The translations under genes and the position numbers were made by a program. Below are positions 1 to 5,512 of a DNA stretch of 5,512 bases, piece after piece. Origin of the DNA: JACKOD01 sp041591635 (lineage in GTDB: Bacteria > Pseudomonadota > Gammaproteobacteria > Pseudomonadales > Oleiphilaceae); assembly GCA_041591635.1 (NCBI GenBank), contig JBFHRO010000218.1, positions 1 to 5,512 of the forward strand, written 5' to 3'. The notes beneath the pieces are model-generated. The model was not told where the DNA came from, did no database searches, and worked only from the letters and a program-made list of their open reading frames with translations. Each line of letters opens with the position of its first letter. The first letter of the stretch is position 1.

Positions 1-291
1 CGCTTTATCGAGGGCGAATTGTTCAATATTCTCAGCTACCGCCAGTAAGCGCCCATACAGGTAATCCCTGGAGCGGTTTTCCATATCAAGAGCCATACCG
101 TAATTTCTCCTTTTCTCTTTGTTCGGATGACGAGCATACAAACCGCGATACAACGCGCAGGCGACACCCAGATTTTGTTCCCATGACCATTGTTCATCTT
201 GCTTATAACTGTGCCGGGCAACCGCTCTTTTAACTGCGCGTTGCACAATATCTTTGGGGGGTGGGCGCTTGTCGATAATCGTGGGCAGCAT
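1..291 (-). CDS. cas11c: Possible internal Cas11c small subunit, in frame within cas8c, partial
   Basis: In type I-C systems the small subunit Cas11c is not a separate gene but is translated from an internal in-frame start near the 3' end of cas8c. Here the in-frame ATG at 291 (cas8c codon 453, reading MLPTIIDKRPPPKDIV) would give 97 residues in the window plus the missing tail. That is close to the roughly 120-140 residues expected, and the content looks mainly helical and basic. Its upstream purine run (AGAAAG) is only a weak ribosome binding site. Other in-frame candidates are TTG at 384 (codon 422) behind AGGTGG, ATG at 360 (codon 430) and GTG at 246 (codon 468). Existence is inferred from the subtype; the exact start is uncertain. 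Confidence 0.35.
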   Translation of the reverse strand, partial: MLPTIIDKRPPPKDIVQRAVKRAVARHSYKQDEQWSWEQNLGVACALYRGLYARHPNKEKRRNYGMALDMENRSRDYLYGRLLAVAENIEQFALDKA

Positions 292-1647
292 TCTTTCTGC
301 AAGGTTTTTCTTCAGCGCTTCATTACTTTTGACAATGTCACCATAGGTTGCCTGCAACATGGCCCAAAGGCTCGGGGCTGCCAAATACCACCTGGGCTTT
401 CCCTGCTCTTGCTTGTCCTTGCTGGCACGTTGCCACCAGGCAAAATCCAGGTGCCACTGCTGCAAGTTGTCGAAGTATTCGACGGGGCGAAAATCCCGGT
501 AATAGCTGATCGCCATGCGCCCCGGAGTAGCGGAATCCAAGGCCATAACGACGATCTTATCGGTTAGTTCGAGTTTTTTACCTGAGCGATAACCGGCCAG
601 TTTTTTGTTAAATGCCGCCGCAAAGGACTTGCCAAGATCAATTGAGTGGTCGACACCGGTCAATACGGGCTCGACGGATTCGACATCATCCTCGCCCCAT
701 CCATCCGAGTCGCTAAAGGGTTGGGGAATCGTTTTCCCAGACACCGCCCAACTCAAAATCACCTGATCACCATTGCGGTTTCCCTGTCGCGAGATCAACC
801 AGCGCAGGGCATTGTGCGCTTTTTGCGTGACCTCAAAGCCGACAGTTGCGGCCTGATCACTTTCCAGAAAGCGCCCTCGAAAGGTGTAACCGGTAGAATC
901 ATTGGCTGAAATAAGTTTGGCCTTATCGCCTGTATTACGCAGCTTTGCCGGGTGATTGGAAGCGACTGGCACTTCCTCACCCGAGACCAGACAGAACGCA
1001 GTGACACCACCCTGACTCAGATCGAAATCAATCCACGCTTGTTGCAGGCTTGCATCTTTCCATGTATCTGCCGTTGCCTGCCCTGGTACTTCTACCGTCC
1101 AGCAAACCAGCGCATTGCCTTGGTCGAATTTGCCTTTCTCTTTTGGCAAGCCTTTCATCAATGGCGGCTGGTCATCGTCACTGTTCCAAAAAGTCAGCAG
1201 CTTTGCGTGTTCATCCAGATAACACACCTTCGCTTCAATCAAGTCCGACATGACCGTTCCTTTGGCTACATAGGCCGCGACAGCTTTAACGCTGGGGTGA
1301 GTAAACTCGGAAGCGGCCCAAGAAGTGAGCTGTTTCAAATAGCCCTCGAAATAGTTTTTTTTCTCTCCACCAAAAGCGGCGTAGTCTTTCGCGACATATT
1401 GCAGCTTGTCGGCTAACGGGTGCGGAGCTTCGCCACTACTTCGCCCAGCGGAACTTTCCGTGGCGGGCAGAATCACTTGCGTTTTTTCCAATACTTTGGC
1501 GCGTTTGAAATTCCCTTCGCCATCTAACGCAATGTTGATATGCGCATTTTGCAGGGTGTGCGAAATCGGCATCAGCGCCTCGTCCACCTCTAAGTTCAGA
1601 CGCTGTGCACACTCATAGGTGTCATACAGTTGCTTCATCCAGGTCAT
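1..1647 (-). CDS. cas8c: Type I-C Cascade large subunit Cas8c (Csd1), 3' end cut off by window edge
   Basis: Cas8c is the large subunit of the type I-C Cascade complex; in this family it recognises the PAM and helps open target DNA. Seen: the minus-strand frame from ATG at 1647 runs open for 549 codons to base 1 with no stop. The family is usually about 560-610 residues, so only a short C-terminal tail is missing. The N-terminus reads MTWMKQLYDTYE, and the C-terminal part carries the typical RDYLYGRLLAVAENIE at residues 527-542. Tryptophan-rich text around residues 404-412 and the KRPPPKDIVQRAVKRAV stretch near 461-477 also look like Csd1. The start is chosen because ATG overlaps the cas5c TGA (ATGA) and AGAGG lies 10 bases upstream (1658-1662); ATG at 1638 (codon 4) is a weaker alternative. 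The C-terminal third probably also encodes Cas11c by internal initiation. Identification rests on recognition of family text, not on a search. Confidence 0.93.
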   Translation of the reverse strand, partial: MTWMKQLYDTYECAQRLNLEVDEALMPISHTLQNAHINIALDGEGNFKRAKVLEKTQVILPATESSAGRSSGEAPHPLADKLQYVAKDYAAFGGEKKNYFEGYLKQLTSWAASEFTHPSVKAVAAYVAKGTVMSDLIEAKVCYLDEHAKLLTFWNSDDDQPPLMKGLPKEKGKFDQGNALVCWTVEVPGQATADTWKDASLQQAWIDFDLSQGGVTAFCLVSGEEVPVASNHPAKLRNTGDKAKLISANDSTGYTFRGRFLESDQAATVGFEVTQKAHNALRWLISRQGNRNGDQVILSWAVSGKTIPQPFSDSDGWGEDDVESVEPVLTGVDHSIDLGKSFAAAFNKKLAGYRSGKKLELTDKIVVMALDSATPGRMAISYYRDFRPVEYFDNLQQWHLDFAWWQRASKDKQEQGKPRWYLAAPSLWAMLQATYGDIVKSNEALKKNLAERMLPTIIDKRPPPKDIVQRAVKRAVARHSYKQDEQWSWEQNLGVACALYRGLYARHPNKEKRRNYGMALDMENRSRDYLYGRLLAVAENIEQFALDKA

Positions 1648-2378
1648 AGCTGCGCCGCCTCTGCATCAACTAACTTCATATTCTGTTCAAGCTTGAAATC
1701 CTTGGCGGTCATATCACGCACAAAGCGCCTCACCAGACGCGGATCGCGGCCATCAAACGCCTCCGGGCGCGCAAACTCGATCACACCATGCTTCATGGTG
1801 ATCGGGCAGGCGCGGGCATACAGCTTTCCTTCGCCGGTTTCATCCGGGTAATCAAAGCCATGAAACATCAAGCCAAAGCTCAGCTCATCCAGGTCATCAT
1901 AAGCGCTCTCGCCAGCACCAAACTCACAGGGTTCGATGTAGGCCTGACAATCCCGCGTGCCCAGAAAAATATCTTGCCTGCCACCTTTCTCCAGCATTCG
2001 GGTTGCAATCGAGAAATGCTTGCCATCGATACGGTCTTCTGCCAGTTCAGGCCGGTGCTGGTTCCACTCAAAGTGAGCCTGCACCTGATACTCGACTTCA
2101 TGCAAAAAGGTATAAATCGCCAGACTGTTGCCACCACTCCAAACCAGTGGTTTGGTGCCCTTGGTTTGGGTACGAATGGGCTTGATGATGCGAACCTTGT
2201 CGATATGCCAGACCAGTGTGGGTTTCCAGTAGATCGACTTGACTACACCTTTGAGCGCCTCATAAGTCGGCACCTGGTAACTGAACTTCTCGCCTCCGAT
2301 TTTGGTCACCGGATCAGTAAACAGGGCGTAGCGCCCGAAGAGCCGGAAGCTGATGCTGTTTTTAGGTAGGTTATTCAC
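1644..2378 (-). CDS. cas5c: Type I-C CRISPR-associated protein Cas5c (Cas5d), pre-crRNA processing endoribonuclease
   Basis: Cas5c of type I-C replaces Cas6: it cleaves the pre-crRNA repeat and stays bound to the crRNA 5' handle in Cascade. Seen: 244 residues, normal for the family. The N-terminal RAMP fold text FRLFGRYALFTDP is followed by KIGGEKFSYQVPTYEALKG, then GKHFSIATRMLEKGGRQDIFLGTR is split over residues 119-142. The Lys-His pair (K120-H121 from the GTG start) matches the catalytic KH pair known for Cas5d; the tyrosine in VPTYEALKG (Y39) is the likely third catalytic residue. GTG at 2378 is chosen because AAGGAGAG (2383-2390) sits 4 bases upstream. The frame extends to a TTG at 2399, which lacks a ribosome binding site and would overlap cas3 by 11 bases. 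The gene starts 10 bases after cas3 and its TGA overlaps the cas8c ATG, so it is probably translationally coupled to both. No damage is seen. Confidence 0.95.
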   Translation of the reverse strand: MNNLPKNSISFRLFGRYALFTDPVTKIGGEKFSYQVPTYEALKGVVKSIYWKPTLVWHIDKVRIIKPIRTQTKGTKPLVWSGGNSLAIYTFLHEVEYQVQAHFEWNQHRPELAEDRIDGKHFSIATRMLEKGGRQDIFLGTRDCQAYIEPCEFGAGESAYDDLDELSFGLMFHGFDYPDETGEGKLYARACPITMKHGVIEFARPEAFDGRDPRLVRRFVRDMTAKDFKLEQNMKLVDAEAAQL

Positions 2379-2382
2379 TGTT

Positions 2383-2390
2383 CTCTCCTT
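2383..2390 (-). promoter_or_regulatory. Strong ribosome binding site of cas5c, overlapping the cas3 stop codon
   Basis: AAGGAGAG on the minus strand lies 4 bases (6 from the GGAG core) before GTG at 2378 and overlaps two bases of the cas3 TAA (2389-2391). It decides the cas5c start in favour of GTG over the upstream in-frame TTG at 2399. It also implies that ribosomes terminating on cas3 reach the cas5c initiation site directly. Confidence 0.75.
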
Positions 2391-4866
2391 AAACGACAAG
2401 TGTGTTTTGCATTTCCACCGGCTCGGTACTTAAGCCGAAGGCTGAACTGTAATATTCCTGACTCAAATAAAAGATCCCCTCGCCTTCCTGAATCTCGTGT
2501 ACCGCGTTTGCGTTCACCAGTTTTTCCCATACCTGTGGGAACACATTCACACTGTATTTCTGCGCTTGTTTGAGCAGCTGATAGAACCTGCCCACCTCAT
2601 ACGCCTTGGCAACGGCACACAGCTGCGTGATTAACTGTTCGCCTTGACTGTAGGGGACGATGACAGACTGTGTGGGAGCATCAATTGCCTTGAAAATTCG
2701 CCCCGCCTCCATAAACGCCTGCTGGAGCAGCGGAAAGTATTTTGCTGCCTGTCTGCCTTGGTTTTCACTGCAGGGACTATTGGCATGGGTCGAGAGCAGT
2801 TCCAACAGGGTTGTATTTTTTCCCTCGCTGTCACGGCATTCGTACGCCATATGCTTTTGACGATCAAAAAAGTAGTAGCGGAAATACTGTTCGATAGCTG
2901 CGGGTGACAGCACATCTTCAAAGGATTCGCCGAGCACTCTTTCTGCCTTGTCTTTGCCCACTTCAATATCCTGCAAACGCTGCGTACTTTCTTTATCTGG
3001 GTTGACGACATAAACGCTAGCCATCTCGCGCCGCCCATTACGGTTACAACGCCCTGCCGCCTGCGCAATCGAGTCCAGTCCGGCGAGAAAACGGATCACG
3101 GAGGCAAAATCCACGTCTACGCCGGCTTCAATCAACTGTGTACTGATGCACAAGACCGGCAATGCATTTTCGGGTTTTAACCTGTCTCTGATCGTATCCA
3201 GCAAAACCTTGCGATGTGCGGGGCATTGATTGGTACTCAGATGAAAAATTGCCGCTTCCGAAACTTCGCTTTCACAAAGCTGGTACAGGCGCTGCGCCCA
3301 TTCTTTGGTGTTGACGATCACCAGACAGCTTCCCGTTGCCCGGAATTGCTCCAGCGCAAAGGCTGCGATTTCATGATCAGCCCAACCACCCGGCTTGATG
3401 CAGTTTTCAACACGCACACGACGGAGTTCTTCGAAAAGCGCAGCAAGCCCCAGGCCGGCCATCAGCTCGCTGTTGGGGGACAGTTTCAGCTGGCCTTTTT
3501 GAGGCGCATCCAGCCTGTCAAGCACGGGCTGGGTGGCCGTACACAGCAGCACCGAAGCCTGTGTTGCATCGACAAAGAAATTGATCGCATTACAAAACAG
3601 GTGAACACATTTGATTGGAAGTGTCTGAATCTCATCAAACACCATCACGCTGTTGGCAAACTGGTGCATTCTGCGCACGCCACGGGTGCCGCCGCTAAAC
3701 ATGGTTTCGAGAAACTGCACCATGGTGGTAATGACGATAGGCACATCCCAGTTTTCACTGATCAGTTTGCTTTGCCAGGTCTGGTTTTCTGGCTCCAGGT
3801 TTGAGTGGTGCTCGAGTATCCAGGGGTATTCATCAAGTGCTGACTCAATGGCCTCGCGCATAACCTTGGCGTTTTGCTCAATGATCGAAGTGAAAGGAAT
3901 AATGTAAAAAACTCGATCCAGCGCATTGGCCTGTGCATGGTGGAGAGCATAACGCAGGCTGGCGTAAGTTTTTCCGCCTCCGGTTGGTACCGTTAACGAA
4001 TAGATGCCTGGCTGTTGCGTCGCGCGGGCCAAACATTCCCCGGAAATTTTTTGCCGTAAATGATCTATAGGATGCTTTGGTGCAAGGTTTGCCAACCTGG
4101 CTTCTAACCGTTCAATCGCGACATTCCAGTCAGGCCTTACTGCTTTTTTCTTTCTTTCCAGCAAGCGCTCAGGTTGTTCGAACTCCGCACTGTTCAGACG
4201 ATCCGCATCGATCAGGCAGCTGAACAGAAAGCGCGTCAGAAAGCCCAGCTGAAAACTGCCTACGGTGCCAAACGCCTCGTGCAATGAGGGAGTCACTCGT
4301 TTAATCACGCCGAGGAAGGTCTCTACATGGCTTTTTTCCTGTAACAGCGCCCCCACTTGTTGCATGAAATCTTCTGGCGTGTTTGCGAGGCACTCACTCA
4401 GGCGGGTTTTGGAATCATCTTTTGTGATTCGCTTGGCGAACAGATTTCCCTTATCAAAATCAACGGCAAGCATATCGATCAAACCACTGTGGTGGGAAAC
4501 GATGCAGGTGGCCAGAATCTGCGCCAGAAGTTTTTCCTTCCCCCGCTTATCGTTGGCGACTAGTCGCTGGTAAACAAGTTGTGCGCCGGCAGTGGAATGG
4601 TCGATTTTGCCTTTGAGCAAGGAGGCATCCACATAGGCTTCGTCATCCTGATCTATGTGACCTGAAGCGGACTTGATGTACGCCTGAAAGGCCTCGCTGT
4701 ACTTGCCAAAATCATGGAGCACGCCCAACAGGTAACCCAACGCGGGCAAACCGATTTTGCTGGCGTGTGCTTGCGCGAGCAGGCCCGTTTCGATGAGATG
4801 ATCCTCAAGCAACTGCACGGCTCCATCACAAGCCCGCTTGTGTGCAATAAACGGTTGAGTTCGCAT
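2389..4866 (-). CDS. cas3: CRISPR-associated nuclease/helicase Cas3 (HD domain fused to DExH helicase), type I-C
   Basis: Cas3 is recruited by Cascade to target DNA, where its HD domain nicks and degrades one strand while the superfamily 2 helicase translocates using ATP. Seen: 825 residues, full length. The N-terminal HD nuclease shows H23, H51-D52 in LHDFGK, H90 in KIDHS, H125-H126 in SHHSGL, and D220/D222 in LIDADR. The helicase shows Walker A PTGGGKT (294-300), DEIQ Walker B (411-414), motif III CTATQP (442-447), motif V STQLIEAGVDVDF (575-587) and motif VI QAAGRCNRNGRR (602-613). A C-terminal Cas3 domain follows. All catalytic motifs are present, so the enzyme looks active. ATG at 4866 is preceded by AAGGGAG with 6 bases of spacing. 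It is the first gene of the minus-strand cas operon, followed 10 bases later by cas5c. The HD-plus-helicase order and Cas5c/Cas8c neighbours place it in subtype I-C. Confidence 0.97.
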   Translation of the reverse strand: MRTQPFIAHKRACDGAVQLLEDHLIETGLLAQAHASKIGLPALGYLLGVLHDFGKYSEAFQAYIKSASGHIDQDDEAYVDASLLKGKIDHSTAGAQLVYQRLVANDKRGKEKLLAQILATCIVSHHSGLIDMLAVDFDKGNLFAKRITKDDSKTRLSECLANTPEDFMQQVGALLQEKSHVETFLGVIKRVTPSLHEAFGTVGSFQLGFLTRFLFSCLIDADRLNSAEFEQPERLLERKKKAVRPDWNVAIERLEARLANLAPKHPIDHLRQKISGECLARATQQPGIYSLTVPTGGGKTYASLRYALHHAQANALDRVFYIIPFTSIIEQNAKVMREAIESALDEYPWILEHHSNLEPENQTWQSKLISENWDVPIVITTMVQFLETMFSGGTRGVRRMHQFANSVMVFDEIQTLPIKCVHLFCNAINFFVDATQASVLLCTATQPVLDRLDAPQKGQLKLSPNSELMAGLGLAALFEELRRVRVENCIKPGGWADHEIAAFALEQFRATGSCLVIVNTKEWAQRLYQLCESEVSEAAIFHLSTNQCPAHRKVLLDTIRDRLKPENALPVLCISTQLIEAGVDVDFASVIRFLAGLDSIAQAAGRCNRNGRREMASVYVVNPDKESTQRLQDIEVGKDKAERVLGESFEDVLSPAAIEQYFRYYFFDRQKHMAYECRDSEGKNTTLLELLSTHANSPCSENQGRQAAKYFPLLQQAFMEAGRIFKAIDAPTQSVIVPYSQGEQLITQLCAVAKAYEVGRFYQLLKQAQKYSVNVFPQVWEKLVNANAVHEIQEGEGIFYLSQEYYSSAFGLSTEPVEMQNTLVV

Positions 4867-4872
4867 TTACAG

Positions 4873-4879
4873 CTCCCTT
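4873..4879 (-). promoter_or_regulatory. Ribosome binding site of cas3
   Basis: AAGGGAG on the minus strand lies 6 bases before the ATG at 4866. The spacing is ideal and fixes this ATG as the cas3 start. Confidence 0.7.
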
Positions 4880-4888
4880 ATTCGATTC

Positions 4889-4918
4889 AAAAACAGCCCG
4901 CCTGAAGCGCTCTGGCGG
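4889..4918 (-). terminator. Terminator-like or attenuator-like hairpin in the cas3 leader
   Basis: On the minus strand CCGCC pairs with GGCGG (4914-4918 with 4898-4902). An A-A mismatch and a further two pairs (GA with TC) lie inside, closing on a five-base GCGCT loop. Five T follow at 4889-4893, four bases after the stem. The element ends about ten bases before the cas3 ribosome binding site. It could stop read-through from upstream transcription or attenuate the cas operon. The stem is short and the T-run displaced, so it may be weak or non-functional. Confidence 0.3.
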
Positions 4919-4961
4919 ATCCATGGATAGCCGACATACGACAGATTGTGCCTGGCTCAAT

Positions 4962-4976
4962 GGACAAAACTTGTCC
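4962..4976. promoter_or_regulatory. Perfect inverted repeat upstream of cas3, possible repressor site
   Basis: GGACAA and TTGTCC form perfect 6-bp arms around AAC, about 100 bases upstream of the cas3 start. Symmetry and position suit a dimeric transcription factor. It directly adjoins the weak TTGAGC candidate -35 (4955-4960) for minus-strand transcription. The factor is unknown. Confidence 0.35.
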
Positions 4977-5245
4977 TGGATATTTGCCCAGTAGTTTCCT
5001 TACCATGATGTTACTGACGGAGGCAAACACACGCTGGTAAGCACGAGTGCGGCGCTCGCAGAATCTGATTTGCTGTTAAGCCTAGTGCGGTTTAACGCCT
5101 TTTCATGGTGCGCCAACACTTTTTTTCGACCCAGACCATTTTTTAACCAACATCTTCACTATGCGGCTATTGGGGTTTGCCATTAACGATTCTTGCCACA
5201 GGCAGCGCGTGTTCTTCCATGCCGGGAAAAGATTGATCACCCCTG

Positions 5246-5273
5246 TTGACACAAGCCGCCCTCTCAATATATC
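5246..5273 (+). promoter_or_regulatory. Promoter of the arsR-like gene
   Basis: A consensus -35 box TTGACA (5246-5251) is followed after 16 bases by TATATC (5268-5273), which matches four of six -10 positions; TATCGT at 5270-5275 with an 18-base spacer is an alternative. Transcription would start near 5280, leaving a short leader before ATG at 5306. The -10 lies inside the dyad at 5262-5295. Confidence 0.55.
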
Positions 5274-5295
5274 GTTAATTACCGATGCATTGAGA
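5262..5295. promoter_or_regulatory. 34-bp dyad over the arsR -10 region, probable autoregulatory operator
   Basis: The arms TCTCAAT (5262-5268) and ATTGAGA (5289-5295) are perfect complements. Inside them ATCG (5271-5274) and CGAT (5283-5286) pair about the same centre, around an AT-rich core TTAATTA. In all 14 of 17 base pairs are symmetric. ArsR-family repressors bind such AT-rich dyads over their own promoters as winged-helix dimers. The site covers the predicted -10 and start point and ends 10 bases before the ATG, so binding would block RNA polymerase. Confidence 0.6.
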
Positions 5296-5305
5296 TTCAT
5301 CCCTG

Positions 5306-5512
5306 ATGACGAACCCGCCCTTTCCCAACGAGTTACTCGACTTCCTCAAAGCCATGGCCAGCGAAAACCGGTTGAAGATGTTTTTGCTGTTTGCCGACGG
5401 GAGTGAACGCACGGTAAACGAGGTGACGGCGGCGATGGGGTTGGGGCAGTCGACGGTATCGGAGCAGCTCAAGCTGTTGCGCCAGGCCGGCTTGCTGGTG
5501 GCGCGCAAGGAA
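5306..5512 (+). CDS. ArsR-family winged-helix transcriptional regulator, 3' part beyond window
   Basis: A small dimeric DNA-binding repressor of the ArsR family, represented by its first 69 residues; family members are usually about 90-120. Seen: the typical helix text LDFLKAMASENRLKMFLLF (11-29), then TVNEVTAAMGL and GQSTVSEQLKLLRQAGLLVARKE (47-69, shown only in outline), which form the helix-turn-helix with recognition helix near 50-60. There is no cysteine in this fragment and no ELCVCDL-type motif, so the classic arsenic/cadmium-sensing site is absent; the ligand is unknown. ATG at 5306 follows an in-frame TGA at 5291-5293, and no strong ribosome binding site is visible, only GAG at 5292-5294. 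It has its own promoter and dyad operator and is transcribed away from the cas operon. The last 112 bases are about 65% G+C, richer than much of the cas region, which suggests a different history. Its genomic role cannot be judged from this window. Confidence 0.88.
   Translation, partial: MTNPPFPNELLDFLKAMASENRLKMFLLFADGSERTVNEVTAAMGLGQSTVSEQLKLLRQAGLLVARKE

Larger units (their letters stand above)
4867..5305. other. Divergent intergenic region between cas3 and the arsR-like gene
   Basis: About 440 bases with no convincing gene. It holds, from left to right, the cas3 ribosome binding site, a hairpin with a T-run on the minus strand (4889-4918), a 10-bp perfect palindrome ATCCATGGAT (4919-4928), a perfect inverted repeat (4962-4976), a 15-bp near-palindrome centred on 5051, and the arsR promoter and dyad (5246-5295). 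No clear cas promoter is seen. The best minus-strand candidate is TTGAGC (4955-4960) and TATGTC (4933-4938) with a 16-base spacer, which is weak. No CRISPR-type direct repeats are present. A minus-strand frame is open from 5300 to 4887 except for three stops at 5076-5105. Confidence 0.6.

Noticed and set aside
190..1416. Several plus-strand open frames of 67-154 codons across the cas8c region
   Set aside because: They lie antisense to a continuous, family-recognisable Cas8c frame, have no plausible ribosome binding sites or recognisable domains, and are shadows.
1788..2369. A 193-codon plus-strand frame opposite cas5c
   Set aside because: Antisense to the intact Cas5c frame; its text shows no recognisable family and is explained by the codon structure of the opposite strand.
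3214..3804. A 196-codon plus-strand frame opposite cas3
   Set aside because: It covers the Cas3 helicase core in antisense; no independent evidence for coding.
5044..5058. Near-palindrome CGAGTGCGGCGCTCG as a terminator
   Set aside because: The symmetry has a single-base centre, which cannot form a hairpin loop without losing pairs, and no T-run follows on either strand.
5105..5145. T-runs at 5120-5126 and 5139-5144 as plus-strand terminators
   Set aside because: No stable GC-rich stem precedes either run; the only pairing near the first is a three-base GTG/CAC.
4867..5305. Possible CRISPR repeats or leader between the divergent genes
   Set aside because: No direct repeat of about 32 bases or regular spacing is seen, and type I-C arrays normally lie beyond cas2 at the other end of the operon.
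5161..5406. Plus-strand 81-codon frame running into the arsR-like gene
   Set aside because: It overlaps the regulator's promoter, operator and coding start in another frame, while the ArsR frame is clearly the real one.

Overview
The window holds the leading part of a type I-C CRISPR-Cas operon on the minus strand (cas3, cas5c, cas8c, in transcription order) and, on the right, the first 69 codons of a divergent ArsR-family regulator on the plus strand. The protein sequences and roughly 50% G+C fit a proteobacterium, probably a gammaproteobacterium. This is an impression from protein style, not a proof.

Layout. Positions 1-1647 (minus) are cas8c, open at the left edge and lacking its C-terminal end and stop. 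Positions 1644-2378 (minus) are cas5c and 2389-4866 (minus) are cas3. The three genes are packed as one transcription unit: cas3 and cas5c are 10 bases apart, and cas5c and cas8c overlap by 4 bases (ATGA). Positions 4867-5305 are an intergenic region of about 440 bases between the divergent units. It contains a perfect 6-bp inverted repeat, a terminator-like hairpin just before cas3, a long minus-strand frame broken only by clustered stops, and a convincing promoter/operator for the regulator. Positions 5306-5512 (plus) are the start of the arsR-like gene.

How it works together. In type I-C systems Cas5c (Cas5d) processes pre-crRNA in place of Cas6 and caps the crRNA 5' handle. Cas8c is the large Cascade subunit that recognises the PAM, Cas7c forms the backbone, and Cas3 unwinds and degrades target DNA. 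By the usual gene order, cas7c, cas4, cas1, cas2 and the CRISPR array should lie beyond the left edge. No repeat array is visible here. The C-terminal part of cas8c is also where the small subunit Cas11c is known to be made by internal initiation in this subtype.

The least expected signals are regulatory: a 34-bp dyad lying over the -10 region of the arsR promoter, and the operator-like dyad and hairpin in the cas3 leader. The cas proteins themselves look intact and typical of type I-C, so I do not claim a new defence system.
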